NCBI GenBank assembly: GCA_015058575.1
Contig: SVBZ01000028.1
Coordinates: 1 to 64,000, forward strand
Length of the DNA stretch: 64,000 nucleotides
From: Pseudoselenomonas ruminantium
GTDB taxonomy: Bacteria; Bacillota; Negativicutes; Selenomonadales; Selenomonadaceae
Direction of reading: 5' to 3'
The notes under the pieces are model-generated. The model did not search any database, was not told the DNA's origin, and saw nothing but the letters and a program-made list of their open reading frames with translations. The position numbers and the translations under genes were made by a program. Of this stretch, positions 54,257 through 63,436 are shown one piece after another (within the stretch, counting starts at the first letter, position 1; every line of letters starts with the position of its first letter).

Positions 54257-55876
54257 TTATTTTTCTAATTCTTTGTAGCTGAAATAGTCAAAGTCAGCAG
54301 GCAGCGCCGTGCCCGTGATATCGATGCAATTCATGCCGACAAATGCCCCAGTAAAGAAGCCGCCGCCCCGCACATAATCGTCGGACAGCTTCCAGCTAGC
54401 CAGCGTAACAGGAAGGAACGTAAACGATTCGCCATCAAAGGAATACCCATAACGGTAGCTCCGGCCACGTACCTCCGCTTTGAAATGGACCGTCTTCACA
54501 TCCTCCGGCACAGGGATTTCCTGCCCGGCAAGCGGCATCGAGAAGCTGCCATTATCGGCAATGACCAAATCGATACAGCGTCCCTTGCTCTCATTCCAGG
54601 TCACATGGATGCTCGACCAGTTCTCCGTATTATAGTAGCAGGTCATGCCCGCCATCTGCTGGAACGATTTTGGCTGGAATTCTACGCTCGTCTGCGCATC
54701 AAAGGCAAACGACTGCCAACGGCGGGCCACATGTGCCTGCGTGAATTTCGACTGCAGGGATTCGCGGCCGTAGAGCCGCAGGAATCCCGGACGATCCGTA
54801 AGGCTGCCGAGCGTTTCCGTAAACGGAATCCGCAGCGTCTGGAAATTGATATTTAAATCCGTAGAATCAAAATCATCTACTTCTTCATAGGTTGCTGCCC
54901 ATTCCTGCACCGGAAGATCCGGAGCCTCGACCTCCAGGCTGCCCTGACGACCGCCCACTACCACCGGCCAGCCATCGTGCCACTCGATTTTCTCGATAGC
55001 GGTCTCACGGCCCAGCGGGCAATAGGCATGCTGCTCACGCTCGCGGCTCGGGAAACCTGATGGTGCCGGCAGCGGCCGTCCCGTCAAGTGCGCCAGATAC
55101 CACTCGCCCCCCTGCGTTTGCACCAGCGAAGCATGCCCGCATTTCTGCAGTGGATTATGAACCTCCGTCCAGGCAGACAGCATGGGGTAATCGGGCTGGA
55201 TTTCATAGGGCCCATGGATATCCTTGCTCCGTGCGATGGTCTCCGAATGCTGATACGTCGTACCGCCCTCAGCTGTCATCAGATAATACATATCATTGAT
55301 GTGGTAAAGATGCGGGCCTTCGGTGTAGGCAATATCCGTGCCCTTGTAGATGATTTCCGGCTGGCCAATGAGCTTTTCTTCCGCCACCGAATATTCCTGC
55401 AAAGCGATACCATAGAAATTATGATGGTAGACGCGCTGATCCCAATACATATTGACCAGATATTTGCGGCCGCTCGGGTCATGGAAAAGCGACGCATCAA
55501 ATCCTGCCCCATTCAAAAGGATTGGCTTTGACCACGGCCCTTTGATATCTTCGGCCGTCGTAAGATAATTATGGCAGTCCTTCCACATGCCATCGACGAC
55601 CTTGACATCGGTGTAAATGAGCCAGAACTTACCATCGGCATAGCTAAGGTCTGGTGCCCAGATCCCGCCCGAATCCGGATTGCCTTTCATATCGAGCATT
55701 TCCGTGGTGTCAAGCGGATGGGCAATAAGATGCCAATGCACAAGATCCCTGGAATGATGGATCTGCACGCCCGGAAACCATTCAAATGTCGACGTGGCAA
55801 TGTAGTAGTCATCCCCAGCCCGCACGATGCTCGGGTCGGGATTGAAACCTTTCAAGATTGGATTCTGTATCTTCAT
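54257..55876 (-). CDS. GH43 beta-xylosidase / alpha-arabinofuranosidase
   Basis: A 539-residue cytosolic enzyme that cuts xylose from short xylo-oligosaccharides. The five-blade propeller domain carries the catalytic base D14 ([10 protein letters not shown]), the acid E186 (YTEGPHLY) and the pKa-modulating D127 (GFDASLF). The C-terminal part (about 330-539) is the beta-sandwich domain that closes the active site. These positions match the S. ruminantium enzyme SXA as I recall it. It has no signal peptide, so substrates must be imported first, presumably by the neighbouring symporter. AAGGAG precedes the ATG. Confidence 0.95.
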   Translation of the reverse strand: MKIQNPILKGFNPDPSIVRAGDDYYIATSTFEWFPGVQIHHSRDLVHWHLIAHPLDTTEMLDMKGNPDSGGIWAPDLSYADGKFWLIYTDVKVVDGMWKDCHNYLTTAEDIKGPWSKPILLNGAGFDASLFHDPSGRKYLVNMYWDQRVYHHNFYGIALQEYSVAEEKLIGQPEIIYKGTDIAYTEGPHLYHINDMYYLMTAEGGTTYQHSETIARSKDIHGPYEIQPDYPMLSAWTEVHNPLQKCGHASLVQTQGGEWYLAHLTGRPLPAPSGFPSREREQHAYCPLGRETAIEKIEWHDGWPVVVGGRQGSLEVEAPDLPVQEWAATYEEVDDFDSTDLNINFQTLRIPFTETLGSLTDRPGFLRLYGRESLQSKFTQAHVARRWQSFAFDAQTSVEFQPKSFQQMAGMTCYYNTENWSSIHVTWNESKGRCIDLVIADNGSFSMPLAGQEIPVPEDVKTVHFKAEVRGRSYRYGYSFDGESFTFLPVTLASWKLSDDYVRGGGFFTGAFVGMNCIDITGTALPADFDYFSYKELEK

Positions 55877-55891
55877 GATAAATGCTCCTTT

Positions 55892-57307
55892 TTACATAGT
55901 CCCTGTTGCCGGCGTTCCTTCATGTTCCTGCGCCTGCTCCTGTGCATGGCGGCTCTCAAGCTCCGTCACGATCTCATGATAACGCGCATCATCGAGGCCA
56001 TAGAAGCAGATATCGATAAACGCCACAGCGAGGAACAGCAGCGGAATGAGCGTCGTCGTCAGCAAAATGCCCTGCAGGGCCTCAGGCGTCTGCACCTGAT
56101 TGGCCACATAGCCAAACCGCGCCAGCATGAAGCCCGGAACGATACCGCCGAGCGCAAGCCCAAACTTGAAGAAGAAACCGATGATTGCATAGATCATACC
56201 GCTAAGCCGCTTACCTGTCTTGTACTCACCATACTCGATGGTCTCAGGAATCAGCGCCCACATAAAGCCGCCGGCGACGATGATACCGCACGAACCAATG
56301 AAGCGCGCGATGAGCACCAGCGTGATATTTTCAGCCGGCACCAGATAGGTGACGATACAGCCCACCATGCCAAGTACCAGCGAGATGCGCAGCAGATTGA
56401 TCTTGCCGACGAGCTTGTTGAACGTCGGTACCAGTGGCAGCAGGAAGAAGGCCGGCAGAGTACCGATGAGGCCAAACCACTGGATGAGGTCCGGACGGTT
56501 GCAGTTATAGGTAATGAAGTATGTGCCAATGGAATTCGTGACTGCCATCATACCAAAGAGGATGATAAAGAACAGACTAAGGACAACCAGCGGACGATTG
56601 ACCTTGAACTGCTTGAATACATCGACAAAACGCAGCTTCTCATCATTTGACGGATCGATCTTGATGCGCTCCTTCGTCTGCGAGAAGCAGTAGAGCAGCA
56701 GCAAAGCGCCAATGACGCTATAAAGCCCCATGGTTACCTGCCAGCCAAACCGTGACTCCTCGCCCGTATAGCTGCCCGAAATCATCGTAACCAGTACCGG
56801 AATGCCAAACGAAACGATAAGGCCGCCCAGATTGGCACAGAGCATGCGGATAGAAGTCATGCTGACGACTTCCTTGTTATCACGGGTCATCGCTGCCGTA
56901 AGCGCTCCATAAGGAATGTTAATCGTCGTGTACACTAAGGACAGACCGATATAGGTCGCATACGCATAGATAATGCTCGCGCCCTGCGTAAGTTCCGGCG
57001 TGCTGAAGCAAAGGATGCCGAGCACCGCAAACGGGAATGCACCATAGAGCAGATAGGGACGGAACTTGCCGTATTTAAAGGTATGCTTATCCACAAACGT
57101 ACCGACGATCGGATCGACAATGGCATCCATCACGCGCACGATCAGGAACATTGTCGCGACAATTTCCGCTGGCAAGCCATAAACATTGGTATAGAAAAAC
57201 AAGAGATACGTACAAACCGTGGTATAGATGAGGTTGCATGCCAGGTCGCCCATAGCGTAGCCTGTCTTTTCCCGCATGCTCAGCTTATAATTTTTCAAAG
57301 CTTCCAT
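55892..57307 (-). CDS. GPH-family glycoside:cation symporter
   Basis: A 12-span carrier of 471 residues of the glycoside-pentoside-hexuronide family (XynP/XylP/MelB type). Features include MREKTGYAMGDLACNLIY in the first span and the conserved VRVMDAIVDPIVGTFVD loop. Directly upstream of the GH43 xylosidase gene, it is likely the importer of xylobiose or other xylosides. The ATG at 57307 behind GAGGGAG is chosen over an earlier in-frame codon that would overlap the previous gene. Confidence 0.9.
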   Translation of the reverse strand: MEALKNYKLSMREKTGYAMGDLACNLIYTTVCTYLLFFYTNVYGLPAEIVATMFLIVRVMDAIVDPIVGTFVDKHTFKYGKFRPYLLYGAFPFAVLGILCFSTPELTQGASIIYAYATYIGLSLVYTTINIPYGALTAAMTRDNKEVVSMTSIRMLCANLGGLIVSFGIPVLVTMISGSYTGEESRFGWQVTMGLYSVIGALLLLYCFSQTKERIKIDPSNDEKLRFVDVFKQFKVNRPLVVLSLFFIILFGMMAVTNSIGTYFITYNCNRPDLIQWFGLIGTLPAFFLLPLVPTFNKLVGKINLLRISLVLGMVGCIVTYLVPAENITLVLIARFIGSCGIIVAGGFMWALIPETIEYGEYKTGKRLSGMIYAIIGFFFKFGLALGGIVPGFMLARFGYVANQVQTPEALQGILLTTTLIPLLFLAVAFIDICFYGLDDARYHEIVTELESRHAQEQAQEHEGTPATGTM

Positions 57308-57330
57308 TTTTTCTCCCTCTCCCGGCTTTA

Positions 57331-58752
57331 TCAACAGCCGATATGACGCAGTTTCTTACCATCCATCAAATTCTTTTCGATATTTTCCAATGTGACGTTT
57401 TTCGTCTCCGGCACATAAGCAAGCATCAGGACGATAAATAGTCCATTGAGCAGTGCATAAAGCCAGAATGTATGCGCCGATCCCAATGTATCGACAAGCG
57501 TCAGGAACGTTGCACCGACAATCGCACAGGTAATCCAATTCGTCATCGTCGAGCAAGCCACGCCAAATTCACGGGACTTGAGCGGCTGGATTTCCGAGCA
57601 GAGCACCCAGACAATCGGCCCTGCACTCATGCCAAAACCGGCAATGCTGACCATCGTCATGATAGCAGCCAGATACGAAACCGACACATCCGCCGTACCA
57701 GCTTCAAGCATCGACATGCAGACACCTACCACTGCCATGGACAGTGCCATAACCCCAAAGCCAATCTTAAGCGTCGGCTTGCGGCCATTCTTGTCCACCA
57801 TAAAGATGGCAATAAACGTCGACAATACAAAGACAATACCATTGATAACTGTGCCGATCATCTGGTCTTCGGTCGTAGAGAATCCAGCCAGGCTCAGGAT
57901 TTTCGGTGAATAATACATGATGACATTAAAGCCCGTAAACTGCTGCATGGCCTGCAGCAGCACGCCGAGGAACACCGCCCGGCGGACATTCTTGTTCGCC
58001 TTGAACAAGGCCCAGCCATCCTGCTTGATTTTAAGAGCTTCCTTGATCTCCATAAGCTCTTCTGCTGCTGCCTGCGCACTGCCATGCAGGGAATCGAGGA
58101 CATGCGATGCTTCCTCCAAGCGGCCAACAGCCGCCAGCCAGCGCGGGCTGTCCGGCAAGCGGAGGACCGTCAGCAGCAGCAGTACGGCCGGCAACGCTAT
58201 GATCATCAACATCATGCGCCAATTGCCCGTGTAACTGAACGCCGTATCCGACAGGAACGCTGCCAGGATTCCCACCGTTACCATCAGCTGATAGCCGGAT
58301 ATCACTCGTCCCCGTGCATTCTTATCCGACATTTCTGCTAAATACAACGGGGCTGTATAAGATGCAATGCCAACGGACAATCCAAGGATCAGCCGGAAGC
58401 CAATAAGCATATCGGCGCTGACAGCAAAGCCTGACCCCAGCGAACCGATGATAAAGAGTGCGGCACCGATCATCAAGCTCTTCTTACGGCCAATCTTCTT
58501 GGCCATGACCGACGCAATGATAGCACCGGTTGCGGCGCCGACCATCATCGAACTGACTACCCATTCCTGCGCGGCACTGGTAAGATTCCATTCCTGACTG
58601 ATGAACGGCAGTGCCCCGGAAATAACCCCCTGATCGAGGCCAAAGAGCAAGCCAGCCATGCCGGCCGCAAAGTAGATAAACATGCGGACATGCGCTACCG
58701 CCCGCTTTGTCTCCTGCTCCTCAGCCATATCTTTTGCGATTGAAGCCCCCAT
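57331..58752 (-). CDS. MFS sugar porter (xylose/arabinose:proton symporter-like)
   Basis: A 12-span sugar porter of 473 residues. Typical motifs are GLLFGLDQGVISGALPFI in span 1, GRKKSLMIG after span 2, LGLSVGIASYTAPLYLAEM, and PDSPRWL before the central loop, with VPETKN at the end. It resembles XylE, AraE and GalP. In this operon, D-xylose is the likely substrate. The ATG follows GGGAGGG, and the gene lies 15 bases after xylB. Confidence 0.9.
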   Translation of the reverse strand: MGASIAKDMAEEQETKRAVAHVRMFIYFAAGMAGLLFGLDQGVISGALPFISQEWNLTSAAQEWVVSSMMVGAATGAIIASVMAKKIGRKKSLMIGAALFIIGSLGSGFAVSADMLIGFRLILGLSVGIASYTAPLYLAEMSDKNARGRVISGYQLMVTVGILAAFLSDTAFSYTGNWRMMLMIIALPAVLLLLTVLRLPDSPRWLAAVGRLEEASHVLDSLHGSAQAAAEELMEIKEALKIKQDGWALFKANKNVRRAVFLGVLLQAMQQFTGFNVIMYYSPKILSLAGFSTTEDQMIGTVINGIVFVLSTFIAIFMVDKNGRKPTLKIGFGVMALSMAVVGVCMSMLEAGTADVSVSYLAAIMTMVSIAGFGMSAGPIVWVLCSEIQPLKSREFGVACSTMTNWITCAIVGATFLTLVDTLGSAHTFWLYALLNGLFIVLMLAYVPETKNVTLENIEKNLMDGKKLRHIGC

Positions 58753-58767
58753 GAGCGAATCCCTCCC

Positions 58768-60291
58768 TTATAATACAGCCAAATCGCTATAACATTCTTT
58801 GAGCTGGACATATAGCTTCTGATAGAGTTTGTGGCCTTTCTCATAATACGCATGCGCTGCCGGGTCCGGCTGGCACCAGGTATCCTGCTCAATAAAATGG
58901 CGGCAAGCCGATGGCACATCACGGAAGATACCTGCTCCAACACCAGCCAGGATAGCCACGCCAAGTGCCGGCCCTTCCTGTGCCTTGATGGTCTTGACCT
59001 CGCAATTGTACATATCAGCCAGCATCTGCCGCCAGATGCGGCTCTTGCCACCACCGCCACAAGCCATCATCTCATTGACATCGACATTCATCTCTTTGAG
59101 AATACCGAAGCAATCCGCCAGTGAGTAGCTGACGCCTTCCATGACCGCCCGCAGCATATCCGCTTTCGTATGGATAGCCGACAGGCCAAAGAACACGCCC
59201 CGGCACTCCGGATTCAGATGCGGAGTACGCTCCCCCATCAAATATGGCAGATAGAGCAGCCGATGGCTGCCGATTGGCACCTTGGCAACATCTTCATTGA
59301 TAAGGTCATAGGCATCGACCTTTTTGAGCACCGCATCATTCTTATACTTTTCAGCCAGATTGTCGCGAAACCATTTGAGGGATAAGCCCGCCGCCTGCGT
59401 AACTCCCATGACATGCCAGCAGCCCGGCACCGCACAGCAGAACGTATGGACACGCCCCTTGGGATCGATACGCGGCGTACTTGTATGCGCAAAAACGACC
59501 CCGCTCGTACCGATGGTCGTAAACGCACGGCCATCTTCCACAATACCTGTTCCCACGGCAGCCGCCGCATTATCCCCAGCACCACCGACGACAACCGTAT
59601 CGACGGTGAGGCCGGTACGTTCCGCAAACTCCGCGGTGATATGACCGGTGACTTCTGGCGATTCATAGACCTTTGGCAGCAAAGCCTCATCAATCTCCAG
59701 TTTTTCGAGGATTTCCTTAGACCAGCAGCGGTTCGGTACATCGAGGAGCTGCATCCCGCTCGCATCAGAGACCTCCGTCGCATAGTCACCAGTCATGCGG
59801 AAACGCACATAATCCTTTGGCAGTAAAATATGGCGGCAAGCGCGGTAGTTTTCAGCTTCATGATTGCGAACCCAAAGGATCTTTGAGGCCGTAAACCCCG
59901 TAAGCGCCGGATTGGCCGTAATCTCGATCAAACGCTCCTTGCCGACCCGCCGGGTAATTTCCTCACATTCTTTGCCTGTACGCTGATCGCACCAGATGAT
60001 TGCCGGACGGATGACCTCATTCTTTTCATTGAGCATGACCAATCCATGCATCTGCCCGGAAAGACCGATTCCCTTGATGTCCGCAGCTGGTACACCTGAC
60101 GCACGGACCACATCCTTCACCGTCTTCAAAACTGCCCCATACCAATCGAGCGGTTCCTGTTCCGCCCAGCCGTTTTGCGGCTGATAGAGCGGATATTCCT
60201 GTGAAGATGATCGCACGACCTGACAGTTCTCATCAAAAAGAACCGTCTTTGTAGCCGAGGTACCGATGTCGATACCAATAAGATACTTCAT
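58768..60291 (-). CDS. xylB: Xylulokinase
   Basis: A FGGY-family kinase of 507 residues that phosphorylates D-xylulose. The N-terminal ATPase motif DIGTSATKTVLFDE, the family GLSGQMHG and WCDQRTGKE (Asp for catalysis and substrate contact), and the C-terminal ACGGGGKSRIWRQ all agree with XylB. It heads the xylose operon on the minus strand. There is no xylA next to it; a fucose/arabinose-isomerase-like gene is divergently transcribed instead. GGGGGG precedes the ATG. Confidence 0.95.
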   Translation of the reverse strand: MKYLIGIDIGTSATKTVLFDENCQVVRSSSQEYPLYQPQNGWAEQEPLDWYGAVLKTVKDVVRASGVPAADIKGIGLSGQMHGLVMLNEKNEVIRPAIIWCDQRTGKECEEITRRVGKERLIEITANPALTGFTASKILWVRNHEAENYRACRHILLPKDYVRFRMTGDYATEVSDASGMQLLDVPNRCWSKEILEKLEIDEALLPKVYESPEVTGHITAEFAERTGLTVDTVVVGGAGDNAAAAVGTGIVEDGRAFTTIGTSGVVFAHTSTPRIDPKGRVHTFCCAVPGCWHVMGVTQAAGLSLKWFRDNLAEKYKNDAVLKKVDAYDLINEDVAKVPIGSHRLLYLPYLMGERTPHLNPECRGVFFGLSAIHTKADMLRAVMEGVSYSLADCFGILKEMNVDVNEMMACGGGGKSRIWRQMLADMYNCEVKTIKAQEGPALGVAILAGVGAGIFRDVPSACRHFIEQDTWCQPDPAAHAYYEKGHKLYQKLYVQLKECYSDLAVL

Positions 60292-60324
60292 AAATACTGC
60301 CCCCCTGTTTAGCCAGCCTTATTT

Positions 60325-60383
60325 GCGTGCTTATGCACGCTCAAGCTTGACACCAATATAGCACAAGATAAAACAAGCGTCAA
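60325..60383 (-). promoter_or_regulatory. xylB operon promoter and leader palindromes
   Basis: On the minus strand TTGACG (60378-60383), 17 bases, TATATT (60355-60360). Just downstream, TCAAGCTTGA (60341-60350) is a perfect palindrome over the expected start site. GCGTGC/GCACGC (60325-60340) can form a small hairpin in the leader. Both are candidate operator or leader elements. Confidence 0.7.
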
Positions 60384-60411
60384 TACGAATTTTTATTTTT
60401 CTAAAAATTTG

Positions 60412-60425
60412 TTAAAGCGCTTAAA
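60412..60425. promoter_or_regulatory. LacI/CcpA-type operator in the divergent xylose promoter region
   Basis: TTAAAGCGCTTAAA lies about 30 bases upstream of the xylB -35 box and about 80 bases upstream of the isomerase-like gene's -35. The central AAGCGCTT is typical of LacI-family operators. The core AAAGCGCTTAA is identical to the site at 33650-33660. Confidence 0.55.
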
Positions 60426-60501
60426 TAATAATAAACTTGCGCATTATATGATTGCTTTTACCAAAAACGCCCTATCAACGCGCCAAATAAAAATAAAACA
60501 A

Positions 60502-60530
60502 TTGACAATGTGTTTTCTCAGTGCTATGCT
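60502..60530 (+). promoter_or_regulatory. Promoter of the isomerase-like gene
   Basis: TTGACA, 17 bases, TATGCT. The -35 box is perfect and the -10 box matches four of six. It gives a leader of about 75 bases. Confidence 0.65.
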
Positions 60531-60612
60531 ATTAACCGAAATGAGGCGTGCACATGAACGCACGCAAAACCAATATCTAGCTGTGATTGTATTAAAAAAG
60601 GAGCGTTTTATC

Positions 60613-62103
60613 ATGACCATGAGCAACATCCCAACTGTCAAATGCGGTATCTTGTCTGTCAGCCGCGACTGCTTCATTATCTCCATGTCGGAAAACCGCC
60701 GCCATGCCATTGTAGAAAGCTATGCAAAAAAATACGGCTCGCTCTACGAAGTAAAGAAAACTGTCGAAAACGAAATCGATATGCTTGCCGCAGTCAAAGA
60801 AGCAAAAGACGCCGGCTGCAATGCACTGGTTGTCTTCCTCGGCAATTTCGGCCCGGAAACCCCCGAGACACTCATTGCCAAAGAATTTGACGGGCCGGTC
60901 ATGTACGTATCGGCAGCCGAAGAAAGCGGCAAAGACCTCATCAACGGCCGCGGCGATGCCTACTGCGGCATGCTGAACTGCTCCTATAACCTCGGCCTGC
61001 GTCATCTGAAGGCCTTCATCCCTGAATATCCAGTTGGCACAGCTGACGATATCGCTACCATGATTGCCGAATTCCAGCCAATCGCCCGCACGCTTATCGG
61101 TCTTTCACATCTTAAAATCATCACGTTCGGACCGCGTCCGCAGGATTTCTTCGCCTGCAATGCGCCAATCCAGCCGCTCTATGACCTCGGTGTGGAAATC
61201 GAGGAAAACTCCGAACTCGATCTGCTCGTCGCTTATCGTGCCCATAAGGATGATCCGCGCATCACGGCTATCGTCGAAGATATGGCCAAAGAACTCGGAC
61301 ACGAGGGCAATCCGTATCCGGAAATGTTGCCGCGCATGGCTCAGTTCGAGCTTACCCTCAAAGACTGGATGGCTGAACATAAAGGTGCCCGCGATTATGT
61401 CGCCTTTGCCGATAAATGCTGGCCGGCCTTCCCGAAAGAGTTCGGGTTCGAGCCCTGCTATGTCAACAGCCGCATGGTCTCACAAGGCATCCCTGTATCC
61501 TGCGAGGTCGATATCTACGGTGCTCTCAGCGAATACATCGGCCTCTGTGTCAGTGGCGATGCTGTAACGCTGCTCGATATCAACAACAGCGTACCAAAAG
61601 ACCTCTACGAATCCGATATCAAACCTTCAACCAGCTACAAACTCGAAGATACCTTTATGGGCTTCCACTGTGGCAACACACCGCTCTGCAAGCTCCGCAA
61701 AGGCGGCGTGAAGTATCAGCTGATCCAGAACCGCCTGCTTGAAAACGGTGGGACGCCTGACTTTACGCGTGGCACACTCGAAGGCGATATTGCCGCCAGC
61801 GACATCACCTTCTTCCGCCTCCAGAGCACTTCCGATGGCAAGCTGCGCGCTTATGTCGCCGAGGGCGAAGTCCTGCCGGCAGCTACACATTCCTTCGGTG
61901 GCATCGGTATTTTCGCTATTCCGGAGATGGGACGGTTCTACCGCCATGTACTGATCCAGAAACGCTATCCGCACCATGGTGCTGTAGCCTTCGGTCACTT
62001 CGGCAAAGCTCTCTGGTCCGTCTTCCAATACCTTGGGCTCACGGATATCGCTTTCAACCAGCCTAAGGGCATGCTGTATCCGACGGAAAATCCATTTGCT
62101 TGA
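60613..62103 (+). CDS. L-fucose/L-arabinose isomerase-family protein
   Basis: A 496-residue cytosolic sugar isomerase-like protein with the three-domain FucI/AraA fold. Recognisable parts are the N-terminal substrate domain (TPETLIAKEFDGPVMYVSAA), the metal-region segment ISCEVD-type (VSCEVDIYGALSEYI), and the C-terminal FGHFGKALWSVFQYLG. It is not XylA. Divergent from xylB and sharing a regulatory region with it, it is the best candidate for the aldose-ketose isomerase of this xylose route, although L-arabinose, D-arabinose or L-fucose are possible substrates. The ATG at 60613 follows AAGGAG; the frame opens further upstream but through promoter sequence. Confidence 0.85.
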   Translation: MTMSNIPTVKCGILSVSRDCFIISMSENRRHAIVESYAKKYGSLYEVKKTVENEIDMLAAVKEAKDAGCNALVVFLGNFGPETPETLIAKEFDGPVMYVSAAEESGKDLINGRGDAYCGMLNCSYNLGLRHLKAFIPEYPVGTADDIATMIAEFQPIARTLIGLSHLKIITFGPRPQDFFACNAPIQPLYDLGVEIEENSELDLLVAYRAHKDDPRITAIVEDMAKELGHEGNPYPEMLPRMAQFELTLKDWMAEHKGARDYVAFADKCWPAFPKEFGFEPCYVNSRMVSQGIPVSCEVDIYGALSEYIGLCVSGDAVTLLDINNSVPKDLYESDIKPSTSYKLEDTFMGFHCGNTPLCKLRKGGVKYQLIQNRLLENGGTPDFTRGTLEGDIAASDITFFRLQSTSDGKLRAYVAEGEVLPAATHSFGGIGIFAIPEMGRFYRHVLIQKRYPHHGAVAFGHFGKALWSVFQYLGLTDIAFNQPKGMLYPTENPFA

Positions 62104-62121
62104 TATTCCCTTCGCATAAAC

Positions 62122-62179
62122 AAATTCCCTTAGAAAAAGGCAGCTGTCGTCACAGCTGCCTTTTTTCCTAAGGGAATTT
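62122..62179 (+). terminator. Terminator after the isomerase-like gene
   Basis: A stem of about 26 bases (AAATTCCCTTAG outside, AAGGCAGCTGT / ACAGCTGCCTT inside) with loop CGTC and an internal TTTTTT. The outer arms continue the pairing, so the structure is very stable. Confidence 0.88.
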
Positions 62180-62386
62180 TCGTTTTACTTTTTGGGGAAA
62201 ACGAGAAAACGGAATATGCAAAGGGGAGAGCGCATAATTCCGCTATGTTATAGTTGTAGAAAAGCTACATAAACTATATATTTATAGTAATATCTCCTCC
62301 GTTTTCAGACAATATGCCGCACTCTTTTGGAAACAAGTGTTACAACAAAACGTAATAATTTTGGTTCGTTGTTACAATTTTTCTTT
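62180..62386. other. AT-rich intergenic region before modC end
   Basis: About 200 bases without a gene. They hold two TGTTACAA direct copies (near 62339 and 62372) and no hairpin clearly ending modC. I see no molybdate-type regulatory element here. Confidence 0.4.
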
Positions 62387-63436
62387 TTAGCCTTGCATAA
62401 TCATAATCGCTTCCAGCGGAATATGAAAATATAACGCCCCACTCTGCCGCTGGCAATTCTCCCAAGTCTCCTTGGCAAGCTCCCAACGGATAGCCTTCCC
62501 CTGGCTCCCTCGCCTGCGCACCATCAGTAAATAGGAGAACACATCCTCTATAACTTGCACGACTTCCAATGGATACGTATTTTCGCCCGGCGCCGTGCGC
62601 AATTCCAAAAAATGTGCACGCACACCCACATAATGGATATCATCCGGCACGTCCGCAGCTGCAGCCAGCGTAAGGTCCCATTCCGTTGCCTGGATATGGC
62701 CCGCATCGATCTTGCGAGCCGATGAAACATTCTTGCAGCCAGTCAAAAGTGTAGCTGCCAGCGTCTGCGGATGGCGAAACAATTCTTTTGTTTCCTGCGC
62801 CGGCTCCATACACCCCCGGCTGATGACAGCTGCCCGGTCCGATAGCCGGTAAACTTCGCCACGATCATGTGAGACTAGCAAAGCCGCACCATGATATGCC
62901 TGCAATACCTTCCCGAGCTCAAGCTCAAGCTGCCATTTCAGATAGCCATCGAGCGCCGAAAACGGTTCATCAAGCAGCAACAGTTCTGAATCAGCAGCCA
63001 GGATGCGGGCAAATGCTGCCCGTTGCTGCTGTCCGCCGGAAAGCTCCAGCGGATACGCATCCGCAAGCTCCTGCAGCCCAAAACGAGCAAGATTTTCCTG
63101 CACTTTTTTCGCCTTGACTGCTGACGTGCCTCCTGCCACAAACTGAATATTTTCCCGGATAGTCATATTCGGGAACAATGCATAATTCTGGAACAGATAC
63201 CCGACATGGCGTTTCTGCGGGCTCAGATTGATTCCCTGCTCGCTATCGTAAAGTACACGGCCATTGAGTACGATGCGGCCACTATCCGGTGTCTCGATCC
63301 CCGCAATGCATTTAAGCGTCATGCTCTTACCACAGCCCGAAGCCCCGAGCAAGGCAAACACCTCGTTGGCTGCCGTAAAGTCCACTGTGAGCCTGAAACT
63401 ACGCAGTTGCTTGCGGATGCTTACCATCAATTCCAT
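62387..63436 (-). CDS. modC: Molybdate ABC transporter ATPase
   Basis: A 349-residue ATP-binding subunit of a molybdate or tungstate importer. Walker A GASGCGKS (31-38), signature LSGGQQQRAAFARIL and Walker B LLLLDEPFSALD are present. The C-terminal TOBE-like oxyanion domain (residues about 240-349, HYVGVRAHFLELR) is the mod-type regulatory part. The ATG has GGGGG upstream and overlaps the end of modB by ten bases. A second ATG at 63427 (TGATG) is possible. ModC works with the ModB permease; modA is outside the window. Confidence 0.9.
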   Translation of the reverse strand: MELMVSIRKQLRSFRLTVDFTAANEVFALLGASGCGKSMTLKCIAGIETPDSGRIVLNGRVLYDSEQGINLSPQKRHVGYLFQNYALFPNMTIRENIQFVAGGTSAVKAKKVQENLARFGLQELADAYPLELSGGQQQRAAFARILAADSELLLLDEPFSALDGYLKWQLELELGKVLQAYHGAALLVSHDRGEVYRLSDRAAVISRGCMEPAQETKELFRHPQTLAATLLTGCKNVSSARKIDAGHIQATEWDLTLAAAADVPDDIHYVGVRAHFLELRTAPGENTYPLEVVQVIEDVFSYLLMVRRRGSQGKAIRWELAKETWENCQRQSGALYFHIPLEAIMIMQG

